Assembly (NCBI GenBank): GCA_021325215.1
Contig: JAJPHO010000096.1
Span: forward strand, 46,738-110,737
Origin: Alphaproteobacteria bacterium
GTDB lineage: Bacteria; Pseudomonadota; Alphaproteobacteria; Rhodospirillales; Magnetospirillaceae
Length of the DNA: 64,000 nucleotides
Reading direction: 5' to 3'
This document shows, piece after piece, positions 43,406-52,523 of the stretch. A program made the translations under genes and the position numbers. How positions within the stretch are numbered: position 1 is the stretch's first letter; each line of letters begins with the position of its first letter. The notes under the pieces were generated by a model, which was not told where the DNA came from, made no database searches, and saw only the letters and a program-made list of their open reading frames with translations.

Positions 43406-45085
43406 TCAAGCCCCGGGTTTGATCAAGGGGCCGGACAGAGGCGCCAGCCAGCGCGACCAATCCTCCCACCAGGAGCCGCTCTGGCGGCTGGCGCCGCGCA
43501 GCCAGGCTTCGGGGTCTTTGGTCCGCCTCGCGTTGGTCCAATAGCCGCGCGACCGGCCGGGCGGGCTGACGATCGAACCGGCATGGCCGGAAGGCGCCAG
43601 GACGAAGCGCACCGTGCCGCTGAACAGGCGGGTGGCGGCATAGGCCGTCTTCCAGGGTGCTACATGGTCTTCGCGGCCGGCCAGCATATAGGAGGGGGCG
43701 GTGATGCCGCCGAGATCGATTGGCGTGCCGCCCAGCAGGATTCCGCCCGGTTCGGCCAGCAGATTGCGCTGATAGATGGCGCGCAGGAAATAATCCTGGG
43801 TGGCGGTGGCCAGGTTCAGGCTGTCGGCGTTCCAGCGCATCAGGCCGATGGGCAGGGGCGTCGTCTGGTCCAGCGCGCAATCGACGACGAAGGACCAGAT
43901 CAAATCGTTGGCGCGCAGCAGGTCTACCGTCGCCGACAAAGCGGCAGGCTCGTTCTTCAATTTGCCGGCGCGCTTTACGTCGAGCACCCGCATGGTCTCT
44001 TCGTGGATGAAGACCGATATCTCGCCCACCTCGGAGAAGTCGGTCAGGGTGCCGAGATAGGTCGCGGTGGCGAAACGGTCCTGGCCTTGCGCCGCCAGCA
44101 TGCCGAGCGTCGCCGCCAGCAAGGTTCCGCCCAGCCCGAAGCCCAGGCCGTTGACGCGGCGCTGGCCGGTGATCGTCTCGATGGCGTCGAGCGCCGCCAG
44201 CGGTCCTTCCTTCAGCGTGTCGCCGAAATCGCGCTTGGCCAGCTCGCCCTCGGGCGGCACCCAGGTCAAGGCGAACACCGTATGGCCCTGATCGACCGCC
44301 CATTTGATCAGCGAAGCCGAGGGGGCGAGGTCGAGCAGATAATGGCGGGCATTCCACGGCGGCACGATCAGCAGCGGAATTTCGTGCACTTCCGCGGTGG
44401 TGGGCGAGAAACGCAACAATTCAATGCTGCGGTTGCGGAAGGCGACATGGCTCGGCGTGGTGATCCGTTCGGCGGTGGCGGCGCCAATCAGCTGGCGCTT
44501 GCCGCGCTCCAGCTCGGCCAGGATATGGTCGATGCCTTTGATGAAATTGTCGCCCTGGCTGGCGCTGACCGCCTCCAGCACGTCGGGATTGGCGGCGAAG
44601 AAGCCGGCCGGGGTCATCGCCTCGGCGAATTGGCGGGTATAGAAATCCACCATCTGGGCGTCGCTCTTGGCCAGGGCGCCGTTACTGCGCAACAGCGCCT
44701 GAATCCAGCGGGCGGTCAGCAGATAGGATTGCTTGACGAAGTCGAACAGCTCGTCGCGGTTCCATTGCTCGCTGCTGGCGGCGGGGGCTTCGGTCTCGCC
44801 AATCATGGTGCGCGCGGTGTGCTGCCACAGCTGCATATAGCTGCTCCACAGCGACATCTGCGCTTCGACGATCTGGGCCGGGCTGGCCATGATCTGCGCT
44901 GTCATCTGCAGGAAGGCATCGCCCACATGCAGCGGGTCGAAGAAGTCGGCCAGGGAGGTGTCGCGCGACTGGCGGTCGAGGAAATCGGCCACGGCGAGGC
45001 GCGAGCGCTCGGCGATGCGGGCGAGGGCCCGGTTCATCTCCTGCGTGTCGAGGATGGGGTCGTCCGCCCGGAAATCTTTGTCCAT
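43406..45085 (-). CDS. Class I PHA synthase homologue lacking the catalytic cysteine
   Basis: 559 residues, normal for class I PhaC. It has the long N-terminal domain with SYLLTARWIQALL, then the alpha/beta hydrolase core: LLIVPPWNARHYLLDLAPSASLIKWAVDQGHTVFALTW. The lipase-like box, GxCxGG in true synthases, reads GFGLGG (315-320), so the nucleophile is G317. The Asp and His partners remain at D473 (REDHVAPW) and H501 (PSGHAGSI). No phaB, phasin or phaR gene adjoins. It may be an inactive regulator of polymer synthesis or a repurposed protein. It is divergent from the OmpA gene with a 70-base gap. Confidence 0.85.
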   Translation of the reverse strand: MDKDFRADDPILDTQEMNRALARIAERSRLAVADFLDRQSRDTSLADFFDPLHVGDAFLQMTAQIMASPAQIVEAQMSLWSSYMQLWQHTARTMIGETEAPAASSEQWNRDELFDFVKQSYLLTARWIQALLRSNGALAKSDAQMVDFYTRQFAEAMTPAGFFAANPDVLEAVSASQGDNFIKGIDHILAELERGKRQLIGAATAERITTPSHVAFRNRSIELLRFSPTTAEVHEIPLLIVPPWNARHYLLDLAPSASLIKWAVDQGHTVFALTWVPPEGELAKRDFGDTLKEGPLAALDAIETITGQRRVNGLGFGLGGTLLAATLGMLAAQGQDRFATATYLGTLTDFSEVGEISVFIHEETMRVLDVKRAGKLKNEPAALSATVDLLRANDLIWSFVVDCALDQTTPLPIGLMRWNADSLNLATATQDYFLRAIYQRNLLAEPGGILLGGTPIDLGGITAPSYMLAGREDHVAPWKTAYAATRLFSGTVRFVLAPSGHAGSIVSPPGRSRGYWTNARRTKDPEAWLRGASRQSGSWWEDWSRWLAPLSGPLIKPGA

Positions 45086-45155
45086 CGAAGGGTGTCCCTC
45101 AACGATTTCTCCCTATATACTCCCTTCCGATCCATCCGAGAACGGGCTTATCCCC

Positions 45156-45917
45156 TTGAAACGTCTTCCTTATCGCTTTTCTCTCATGCTGTCCCTGGTC
45201 CTGCTGGCCGGTTGCGAGGCCAACGACTATACCGCGAAGAACATTGCGGGAGGCTTCAAAGGAAGTGTGGACGCGGTGCGCGACGCCTTCGGCGATACGG
45301 TGGCTGATGTCGGCAGCGACGATCCCAAGGGGCCGTTCCCCAATGCGCCCACCGATCCGCGCCCGGAAATGCGCAGCCAGAAGGCCCATGATGCCCTGAT
45401 GGCCGATCTGCAAGCCGATCGCGCGACCTCGGCCAAGATGACCGCCGCGGTGAGCAAGAGCGACGACAAGACCCGCTATATCGCGTTCAACGGCGCGCCG
45501 CCGACCGCCCAGCCGATCGCGCTGACCGCCGAGACGGTCACGTTGCCTGATGGTGTGCGCGACATGGACAGTGTGGACCGCACCCGCCTGGGCGGCTGGT
45601 CCGAGGTCGCCTCGGTCGATTTCAAGGAAGGCTCTTCCGAGCTGCCCGAGGATGTGGAGAAGGCGCTGGCCCAGGCCGCCCATCTGGCCAAGTCCAACCT
45701 CGATGCGCGCATCGTCGGCTATTCCAACAGCGACCGTCTGACCCTGCCGGGAAAGGGCCCGCACGAGGCCAATCGCTACCTCGCCGATCTGCGCGCCCGC
45801 AAGGTCGCCGAGGCGCTGATCGCCCAAGGCGTTCCGGCCAATAAGCTGGTGGTCGGCTCGGCCGCCGAAGCCGAGCGGAAATCGGGCGACAAGGTCGAGA
45901 TCATTATCGACTATTAA
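45156..45917 (+). CDS. OmpA-family lipoprotein
   Basis: 253 residues from TTG at 45156, the only in-frame start that leaves a normal lipoprotein signal: basic KRLPYR, a hydrophobic run, then LLAGC with the acylated cysteine at about residue 20. The linker (40-150) is Asp/Ala-rich. The C-terminal OmpA domain (about 150-253) has SVDFKEGSSELPEDVEKAL and ARIVGYSNSDRL, and ends RKVAEALIAQGVPANKLVV, with the peptidoglycan-binding arginine region. It probably anchors the outer membrane to the cell wall. Confidence 0.78.
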   Translation: MKRLPYRFSLMLSLVLLAGCEANDYTAKNIAGGFKGSVDAVRDAFGDTVADVGSDDPKGPFPNAPTDPRPEMRSQKAHDALMADLQADRATSAKMTAAVSKSDDKTRYIAFNGAPPTAQPIALTAETVTLPDGVRDMDSVDRTRLGGWSEVASVDFKEGSSELPEDVEKALAQAAHLAKSNLDARIVGYSNSDRLTLPGKGPHEANRYLADLRARKVAEALIAQGVPANKLVVGSAAEAERKSGDKVEIIIDY

Positions 45918-45981
45918 ACATAATCGGGCTAAGACTGGGTTATTCCCGCAACTTTCTTGCTTAGAAGAGCCCGTTCGCGTC

Positions 45982-47196
45982 ATGGAAACCGAATTTCACC
46001 GCATCAAGCGCCTCCCGCCTTACGTCTTCGCTGAAGTCAACGCGATGAAGGCCCGAGCTCGCGCGGCCGGTGAAGACATTATCGATTTCGGCATGGGCAA
46101 TCCTGATCAGCCCACCCCGCAGCACATCGTCGACAAGCTGGTCGAGGCCGCGCAGAATCCGCGCGCCCACCGCTATTCGGCGTCGCGCGGCATTCCGGGC
46201 CTGCGCAAGGCCCAGGCGGCCTATTATCAGCGCCGCTTCGGGGTCGAGATCGATCCGGAAAGCGAGTGCATCGTCACCCTCGGCTCGAAGGAAGGCCTGG
46301 CCAATCTGGCGGCCGCCATCACCAGCCCGGGCGACATCCTTCTGGTGCCCAATCCCAGCTATCCGATCCATCCGTTCGGCTTCATCATCGCCGGCGGCTC
46401 GGTGCGCCATGTGCCGGTCACCCCGGACGCCGAATTCCTCAAGGCGCTGGAACGCGCGGTGAAGCATTCGGTGCCGAAGCCCGTTGCCCTCGTGATCTCC
46501 TACCCGTCGAACCCGACGGCGATGGTCGCCACCCTCGATTTCTATGGCCAGGTGGTCGATTTCTGCCGCCATCACGGCATCTATCTGCTGTCGGACCTGG
46601 CCTATTCCGAGATCTATTTCGACGGCAACCCGCCGCCCTCCGTGCTGCAGGTGCCGGGCGCCAAGGATGTCTGCATCGAATTCACCTCGATGTCGAAGAC
46701 CTACAACATGCCGGGCTGGCGCATCGGCTTCGCGGTCGGCAACAAGACGCTGATCGGCGCGCTGACCCGCATCAAGTCCTATCTTGATTACGGCGCCTTC
46801 ACCCCCATTCAGGTCGCGGCCACGGCGGCTCTCAATGGTCCGCAGGATTGCGTCGAAGAGATCCGCCAGATGTACAAGGCGCGCCGCGACGTGCTGATCG
46901 ACGGGCTGGAAGCGGCCGGCTGGTCCGTGCCGCGTCCGCCGGCTTCGATGTTCGCCTGGGCGCCGATCCCCGAGCGTTTCGCCCATATGGGCTCGATCGA
47001 GTTCTCGAAGCTGCTGATGCAGGAAGCCAAGGTCGCGGTCGCGCCCGGCATCGGCTTCGGCGAGCATGGCGACAGCTTCGTCCGCATCGGCCTGGTCGAG
47101 AACCGTCATCGCATCCGCCAGGCGGTCAAGAACATCAAGACCTTCCTGAATGGCGGAAATTATGAAGCCGAAGACAAAGCCGCGGTGAACTCGTGA
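45982..47196 (+). CDS. alaC: Class I/II aminotransferase, AlaC-like
   Basis: 404 residues. The PLP lysine lies in TSMSKTYNMPGWRIGFAVG; YPSNPTA and LSDLAYSEIYFDG provide the PLP-contact Asn, Asp and Tyr, and RIGLVENRHRI the substrate-binding arginine. The opening RIKRLPPYVFAEVNAMKARAR is characteristic of the AlaC/YfdZ glutamate-pyruvate aminotransferase group. Its stop overlaps the hom start by four bases, an arrangement common in alphaproteobacteria. It makes alanine from pyruvate and may also work on related oxo-acids. Confidence 0.88.
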   Translation: METEFHRIKRLPPYVFAEVNAMKARARAAGEDIIDFGMGNPDQPTPQHIVDKLVEAAQNPRAHRYSASRGIPGLRKAQAAYYQRRFGVEIDPESECIVTLGSKEGLANLAAAITSPGDILLVPNPSYPIHPFGFIIAGGSVRHVPVTPDAEFLKALERAVKHSVPKPVALVISYPSNPTAMVATLDFYGQVVDFCRHHGIYLLSDLAYSEIYFDGNPPPSVLQVPGAKDVCIEFTSMSKTYNMPGWRIGFAVGNKTLIGALTRIKSYLDYGAFTPIQVAATAALNGPQDCVEEIRQMYKARRDVLIDGLEAAGWSVPRPPASMFAWAPIPERFAHMGSIEFSKLLMQEAKVAVAPGIGFGEHGDSFVRIGLVENRHRIRQAVKNIKTFLNGGNYEAEDKAAVNS

Positions 47197-48485
47197 CGAA
47201 ACCCCTGAAAGTCGCCGTCGCCGGCCTGGGTACGGTCGGCGCCGGACTGGTCACCCTGCTGCGCCAGCAATCCGACATCATCGCCGAACGCGCCGGCCGC
47301 GCCGTGGTCGTCACGGCGGTTTCCGCCAAGGACCGCAAGAAGGATCGCGGCATCGATCTGTCGAACCTGCAATGGTTCGACGATTCCGCGGTGATGGCGG
47401 CCGAGGCCGATGTGGACGTCGTGGTCGAAGTGATCGGCGGTTCGTCGGGCATCGCCAAAGCCACCTGCGAAGCGGCCATCGCCAAGGGCCGCCATCTGGT
47501 CACCGCCAACAAGGCGCTGCTGGCCCTGCATGGCACCGAGCTGGCCCGCTCGGCCGAAGCCAAGGGCGTGACCCTCGCTTTCGAAGCGGCGGTGGCGGGC
47601 GGCATCCCGATCATCAAGGCGGTGCGCGAGGGCCTGGCCGGCAATCGCTTCAGCCAGATCACCGGCATTCTCAACGGCACCTGCAATTACATCCTCACCA
47701 CCATGCGCGAGACGGGCCGTGAATTCGCCGAAGTGCTGGCCGAGGCGCAGGCGTTGGGTTACGCCGAGGCCGATCCCAGCTTCGATATCGACGGCATCGA
47801 CGCCGCGCACAAGCTGTCGATCCTGACCAGCCTGGCATTCGGCACCTCGGTCGCGTTCGACAAGATGCTGATCGAGGGTATCCGCCATGTCTCGGCGCTC
47901 GACATCAAGTTCGCCGAGGAACTGGGGTACCGCATCAAGCTGCTGGGCATCGCCCGCCGCACCGACGCCGGCATCGAGCAGCGGGTGCATCCCTGCATGG
48001 TGCCGATCCATTCGATGATCGGCCGCGTCGAGGGCGTGTTCAATGCGGTGGTGGCCGAGGGCGACTTCGTCGGCCGCACTCTGTTCGAGGGCAGGGGCGC
48101 CGGCGCCGGCCCGACCGCTTCGGCCGTCGCCTCCGACCTGATCGACATCGCCGCCGGCCGCCGCGGCCCGGCCTTCGGCATCAAGGCCGACCGCCTGACC
48201 CCGCTGGTCGCCGCACCCATGGCCGATCACAAGGGCGCCTATTATGTCCGCCTGATGGTGCTGGACCGCCCCGGCGTGTTCGCCGATGTGGCGGCGGCGC
48301 TGCGGGATGCGGATGTCTCCATGGAAGCGGTGCTCCAGCGTGGCCGCGCGCCGGGCGAGACCGTGCCGGTGGTGATGACCGTGCATGACACCAAGGAATC
48401 GTCGATGCATAAGGCGCTCGAACGCATCGCCGCTTTCGAGGCGGTGGTCGAGACGCCGCGTCTGATTCGCATCGAGAATGACTGA
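47193..48485 (+). CDS. hom: Homoserine dehydrogenase
   Basis: 430 residues. The Rossmann loop is AGLGTVGAGLV, then VTANKALLA and GTCNYILTTM, ADPSFDIDGIDAAHKLSIL carry the catalytic domain with the Lys/Asp pair. The C-terminal ACT domain starts YYVRLMVLDRPGVFADVA and gives threonine feedback control. It reduces aspartate semialdehyde to homoserine for threonine and methionine synthesis. It overlaps alaC upstream and recJ downstream by four and eight bases. Confidence 0.95.
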   Translation: MTKPLKVAVAGLGTVGAGLVTLLRQQSDIIAERAGRAVVVTAVSAKDRKKDRGIDLSNLQWFDDSAVMAAEADVDVVVEVIGGSSGIAKATCEAAIAKGRHLVTANKALLALHGTELARSAEAKGVTLAFEAAVAGGIPIIKAVREGLAGNRFSQITGILNGTCNYILTTMRETGREFAEVLAEAQALGYAEADPSFDIDGIDAAHKLSILTSLAFGTSVAFDKMLIEGIRHVSALDIKFAEELGYRIKLLGIARRTDAGIEQRVHPCMVPIHSMIGRVEGVFNAVVAEGDFVGRTLFEGRGAGAGPTASAVASDLIDIAAGRRGPAFGIKADRLTPLVAAPMADHKGAYYVRLMVLDRPGVFADVAAALRDADVSMEAVLQRGRAPGETVPVVMTVHDTKESSMHKALERIAAFEAVVETPRLIRIEND

Positions 48486-50244
48486 GGCCCTGCTCGGGAT
48501 CGACCACTCGCTGACCGGCCGGCAATGGCTGCTGACCAGCAGCGACGAACGCCTTGCCGCCTCGATCAGCCAGCGCCTCGGTCTGCCCGAGCTGCTCGGC
48601 CGGGTGCTGGCGGCGCGCGCCATCGAGCTGGACGCGGTCGAAGCCTTCCTCAATCCCACCCTGCGCGACAGCCTGCCCGATCCGTTCCATCTCAAGGACA
48701 TGGACAAGGCGGCCGATCGTCTGGCCGCGGCCATCGCGGCGGGCGAGACGATCGGCATTTTCGGCGATTACGATGTGGATGGCGCGACCTCCTCGGCGCT
48801 GTTGACCCGGTTCTTCCGCGCGGTCGGGGCCGAAGTGCGGGTGCATATTCCCGACCGCATGCTGGAAGGCTATGGCCCCAACGCGCCGGCCCTGATCGGC
48901 CTGAAGGAAAAGGGCTGCGGCGTGGTGGTCACCGTCGATTGCGGCATCACCTCCTTCGAGCCGCTGGCCGCCGCCAAGGCTGCCGGAGTCGGGGTCATCG
49001 TCGTCGATCACCACGAGGCCGAGCCGTCGCTGCCGGAAGCGCTGGCCGTCGTCAATCCCAACCGCCTCGATGAGGACAGCCCGCACGGCCAGCTGGCCGC
49101 CGTGGGCGTCGCCTTCCTGCTGATCGTCGCCGTCAATAAGCGGCTGCGCGAGTCCGGCTATTACCAGGGCCGCACCGCGCCCGACCTGATGCAATGGCTC
49201 GACATCGTGGCGCTGGGCACCGTGTGCGACGTGGTGCCGCTGGTCGGCGTCAATCGCGCGCTGGTGACCCAGGGCCTCAAGGTGATGGCGCGCCGCGCCA
49301 ATGCGGGCATCGCGGCGCTGGCCGACATCTCCGGGGTCAAGGAGAAGCTGGAGGCTTTCCATCTCGGTTACATGCTGGGGCCGCGCGTCAATGCCGGCGG
49401 ACGTGTCGGCCAGGCCGATCTCGGCGTGCGGCTGCTGTCGACCGACGATCCGCAGGAAGCGCAAATTCTCGCCGCCCAGCTCGACGGCTACAACAAGGAG
49501 CGCCAGGAGATCGAGGCGGAGGTGCTGCATGCCGCCATCGCCCAAGTCGAGGCGCTTACGCAGGACACCCGCCCGCTGGTGATCGCCACCGGCGACGATT
49601 GGCATCCCGGCGTGATCGGCATCATCGCCGGGCGCCTCAAGGAGCGTTACAGCCGCCCGGCCTGCGTCATCGCCTTCGAGGGCGACGAGGGCAAGGGCTC
49701 GGGCCGTTCGATCCCCGGGCTCGATCTCGGCGGCGCGGTGATCGCGGCGCGCCAGGCCGGTCTGCTCATCAAGGGCGGCGGGCATGCCATGGCGGCGGGC
49801 TTCACGGTGAAGCGTGCGAAACTGCAGGAATTTTCCGACTTCCTGGCGGATCGGCTGCATGCCCAGATGCAGGGACCGCTGCGCGCTCTGCTGCAGGTGG
49901 ATGCCGCGCTCGATCCGGCGGGCGCGACGCTCGATCTGGTCGAGACTCTGGCTCAGCTGGGGCCGTTCGGGTCCGGCAATGCCGAGCCGAAATTCGCGTT
50001 GATCGGCGCCCGCATCAGCGCGCCGCGCATCGTCGGCCAGGGCCATGTCGCTTGCACGGTAACCGGCCCCAATGGCGGGCGCTTGAAGGCGATCGCTTTC
50101 CGCTCCGCCGACAATGATCTCGGCCATGCGCTGCTGGCCAATGACGGCACGCCGCTGCATCTGGCCGGCACGCTGCGGATCGATAATTGGCAGGGCCGCG
50201 CCAGCGTGCAGATGTTCATCGAGGACGCGGCGGCGATCCGCTAA
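48478..50244 (+). CDS. recJ: Single-stranded-DNA exonuclease RecJ
   Basis: 588 residues. The DHH phosphoesterase motifs are present: FGDYDVDGATS, VTVDCGITSFE, VVDHHEAEPSLPEA, LDIVALGTVCDVVPL, and GPRVNAGGR, with GGHAMAAGFT in the DHHA1 domain and a C-terminal OB fold. It degrades single strands 5' to 3' in recombination and mismatch repair. In many relatives glpX lies between hom and recJ; here they overlap directly. It converges on a LysR gene with a four-base overlap. Confidence 0.95.
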   Translation: MTEALLGIDHSLTGRQWLLTSSDERLAASISQRLGLPELLGRVLAARAIELDAVEAFLNPTLRDSLPDPFHLKDMDKAADRLAAAIAAGETIGIFGDYDVDGATSSALLTRFFRAVGAEVRVHIPDRMLEGYGPNAPALIGLKEKGCGVVVTVDCGITSFEPLAAAKAAGVGVIVVDHHEAEPSLPEALAVVNPNRLDEDSPHGQLAAVGVAFLLIVAVNKRLRESGYYQGRTAPDLMQWLDIVALGTVCDVVPLVGVNRALVTQGLKVMARRANAGIAALADISGVKEKLEAFHLGYMLGPRVNAGGRVGQADLGVRLLSTDDPQEAQILAAQLDGYNKERQEIEAEVLHAAIAQVEALTQDTRPLVIATGDDWHPGVIGIIAGRLKERYSRPACVIAFEGDEGKGSGRSIPGLDLGGAVIAARQAGLLIKGGGHAMAAGFTVKRAKLQEFSDFLADRLHAQMQGPLRALLQVDAALDPAGATLDLVETLAQLGPFGSGNAEPKFALIGARISAPRIVGQGHVACTVTGPNGGRLKAIAFRSADNDLGHALLANDGTPLHLAGTLRIDNWQGRASVQMFIEDAAAIR

Positions 50245-51143
50245 AACTGCTCGTTGAAGCGAGCCTGCAACGCGGCCATCTCCTCGGTCATCCAACTGCG
50301 GAACAACTGGATCTTGCGGACGTTGGTGCGGTTGCGCCCGTAGATCAGGCGATAGCGGATGCCCGAATCGAGCGGCGCGCAATCCGCCGCGACCAGATTG
50401 CCGCGTTCCAGATCCTCATAGGCGAGCGGATAGGGGGCCAGCGCCACGCCCAGACCGGCCACCGCCGCCTGCACCAGGATGCCGCCATGGCTGTAGCTGC
50501 GCCCGAAGCGCGAACGGCTGGAATCCAATCCTTCGCGCGCCAGAACGTCGCTCCACCATTGCGCATCGCCGGAATGGAGCAGGGGGAAGCCCAGCAGATC
50601 GGCCAGCTTGGGCCGCGAAGGGCCGCTTTCGATCAGGCCGGGGCTGCACACCACGACCAGCTTCTCGTGGTAATAGACCTCCTGCGCGCCGGCGAACTGC
50701 CCGACGCGCAGGGCCACGTCGCAAGTGCCGTCCTCGACCGAGATGACGGCGTCGTTGGGCAGCACGCGGACATCTAGGTCGGGATGGCGGGCGGTGAAGA
50801 TATGCAGCCGAGGCACCAGCCATTTGATGGCGAAGGAATGGGTGGTGGTGATCTTCAGCACCGTCGCTTCGTCGTCGGCCTGCAGCGAGGAGATTTTGGC
50901 GCGCAGCTCGTCGAGCAGGTAACTCACCGAGTGCGACAATTCCTCGCCCTTGTCGGTCAGCGTGACATGGCGCGGAAAGCGGGTGAACAGCTTGAAGCCG
51001 AGACTCTCTTCCAGCTGCTTGATCTGCTGGCCGACGGCTGCCGGAGTCTTGTTCAGCTCCTGCGCCGCCAGACGGAAACTGACATGGCGCGCGGCGGCGG
51101 CGAAATCGAGCAATCCGGACAAGGTGCGTAGAGGCGGGGGCAT
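50241..51143 (-). CDS. LysR-family transcriptional regulator (GcvA-like)
   Basis: 300 residues. The winged helix reads HVSFRLAAQELNKTPAAVGQQIKQLEESLGFKLF, typical of the GcvA clade. The effector domain follows with VLKITTTHSFAIKWLVPRL and DVALRVGQFAGAQEVYYHEKLVVV. It is not divergent from a metabolic operon; the next 100 bases upstream lead to a small uncertain reading frame, so a target cannot be named. Confidence 0.87.
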   Translation of the reverse strand: MPPPLRTLSGLLDFAAAARHVSFRLAAQELNKTPAAVGQQIKQLEESLGFKLFTRFPRHVTLTDKGEELSHSVSYLLDELRAKISSLQADDEATVLKITTTHSFAIKWLVPRLHIFTARHPDLDVRVLPNDAVISVEDGTCDVALRVGQFAGAQEVYYHEKLVVVCSPGLIESGPSRPKLADLLGFPLLHSGDAQWWSDVLAREGLDSSRSRFGRSYSHGGILVQAAVAGLGVALAPYPLAYEDLERGNLVAADCAPLDSGIRYRLIYGRNRTNVRKIQLFRSWMTEEMAALQARFNEQF

Positions 51144-51254
51144 CTCAAGCTCGGTTCAAGCTATAAATTTTCTATACCTTACCCCAAAATCTACTCGTTT
51201 GAAGCCCAGGATGAACAGCAATAACCTCTTCTCATCAGCAAGAGGGAGACGTTC

Positions 51255-51449
51255 ATGGGCAAGAATAGTTGTTCCATCGTCGAAGGCGGTCCGCCGCGTG
51301 ACAGCCTTCTGCGCAAGAGCGTCGAGCTGTTCGTCGGCGTGTGGTCCGGCACCCAACCCGGCGCGCTGCGGGCCGTCGCCAAGCCGCGTCCCGGCCCGGT
51401 TTTGCACCGTCTTCCCGATTTGCGTAAATTCGGACCAACTTTTCGATAA
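51255..51449 (+). CDS. Possible small protein (64 aa)
   Basis: An open frame from ATG at 51255 with a strong GAGGGAGA ribosome site six bases upstream. The product is basic, soluble and Pro/Arg-rich (GALRAVAKPRPGPVLHRLPDL), with no recognisable family or signal. It lies between the LysR gene and tRNA-Glu. The good ribosome site supports translation; lack of any known relative argues for caution. An overlapping frame on the other strand is equally possible. Confidence 0.35.
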   Translation: MGKNSCSIVEGGPPRDSLLRKSVELFVGVWSGTQPGALRAVAKPRPGPVLHRLPDLRKFGPTFR

Positions 51450-51500
51450 TTCGCTATTGCGTTTGATCGGGACCGAAGCTATTAAAGCGCTCCTCACGAC

Positions 51501-51576
51501 GTCCCCATCGTCTAGAGGCCTAGGACATCGCCCTTTCACGGCGGTAACAGGGGTTCGAATCCCCTTGGGGACGCCA
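51501..51576 (+). tRNA. tRNA-Glu (anticodon UUC)
   Basis: 76 bases including an encoded CCA. The acceptor stem is GTCCCCA with TGGGGAC, the D-arm follows, the anticodon loop is CTTTCAC with TTC at 51535-51537, and the T-arm is AGGGGTTCGAATCCCCT. It is followed directly by an intrinsic terminator. An AT-richer foreign-looking gene begins 145 bases downstream. Confidence 0.96.
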
Positions 51577-51580
51577 TTTC

Positions 51581-51612
51581 AAAAAAGCCGCAGATCCGTC
51601 TGCGGCTTTTTT
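51581..51612 (+). terminator. Intrinsic terminator of tRNA-Glu
   Basis: AAAAAAGCCGCAGA-TCCG-TCTGCGGCTTTTTT: a 14-base stem, a four-base loop and a run of Ts. It starts five bases after the tRNA CCA end. The A-run on the left would let it work in both directions. Confidence 0.92.
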
Positions 51613-51720
51613 GTTTGCGGATTCGGCAAGCGAAGAGTGTCGACGGCGGGCTTCAGAGGGTATGCTGGTGCCGTCGTTGGTGCCGTACGGCCTGATGAGT
51701 AATCCGATTGGGGAAGAGAC

Positions 51721-52467
51721 ATGGCGATAAGCATCGTGCCGGCGATCAAGCTCGTGAAGGAAGTGGCGAACGGAACGATAAAAAAAGACGCGGTTCTGAC
51801 CTTGGGAAGACAGGACATCTGCTTCACCAGGGGCCTGATACATTACGTTATGGAGCAGCATGGCTTGCCCGTTCCTGACGAGAGCCGCGCCTTGCCTTCA
51901 GAAGAAGCCCCTCCGATGGAGGAGTTTTTTACCACTTTGGGCTTTGGCAGGGTGGAAAGCCTGGATGTGACCGATTACGAAAATTGTTCGATCGTGCACG
52001 ACATGAACCTTGCGGTGCCGAAGGGGCCGTTGACCGGGGCGTTTTCCTTGATCGTCGATGGCGGAACCATGGAGCATGTCTTCAATGTTCCCATGTTCCT
52101 CAGCAACGTTCATGACATGCTTGCTGTCGATGGTATCGTTTTTCACCATGTGCCGGTGAATGGCTGGGTTGATCACGGTTTTTATCAATTTTCGCCAGTA
52201 TTATTTTATGGTCATTATGTTTCCAATAAATATGACTTGATCTCGATCGATCTCATTAAAATGAATGTTCATAACAATATGACCGAGGACGAGCCGATAC
52301 CCTACGTTCCGGGAACTCTTAACGGTCGTGTGCTGCCTGAGCAGGATAAATATTGGTACATGTGTGCGGCCATGTGCCGGAAAACGCCTGAGTCGACATC
52401 GACGGTCTCGCCTTATCAGGTGTTTTCCCAGGGCAAGCTGGCCGAGATTTCGTCTTCCGCCCACTAG
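51721..52467 (+). CDS. Methyltransferase-like protein of glycan/LPS-type clusters, atypical composition
   Basis: 248 residues. The core ITDYENCSIVHDMN-like strand is followed by FSLIVDGGTMEHVFNVPMFLSNVHDMLAVDG and HHVPVNGWVDHGFYQFSPVLFYGH, the pattern of a SAM-methyltransferase-fold family common in surface-glycan loci. Motif I (the SAM glycine loop) is weak: AVLTLGRQDICF stands in its place. Parts of the gene (52190-52300) are clearly richer in A/T than neighbouring genes, which suggests horizontal transfer. It sits just downstream of tRNA-Glu, a frequent insertion point. No other glycan gene adjoins. Confidence 0.65.
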   Translation: MAISIVPAIKLVKEVANGTIKKDAVLTLGRQDICFTRGLIHYVMEQHGLPVPDESRALPSEEAPPMEEFFTTLGFGRVESLDVTDYENCSIVHDMNLAVPKGPLTGAFSLIVDGGTMEHVFNVPMFLSNVHDMLAVDGIVFHHVPVNGWVDHGFYQFSPVLFYGHYVSNKYDLISIDLIKMNVHNNMTEDEPIPYVPGTLNGRVLPEQDKYWYMCAAMCRKTPESTSTVSPYQVFSQGKLAEISSSAH

Positions 52468-52523
52468 GCCGGGCGCCGGGTTCCCGGGATTCGCCGGACA
52501 TCACCGCCTTGAAACGATGAGCG

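Noticed and set aside
48470..48490. A missing or broken glpX between hom and recJ
   Set aside because: The two genes overlap by eight bases with intact ends, so nothing has decayed here; the order simply differs from that of some relatives.
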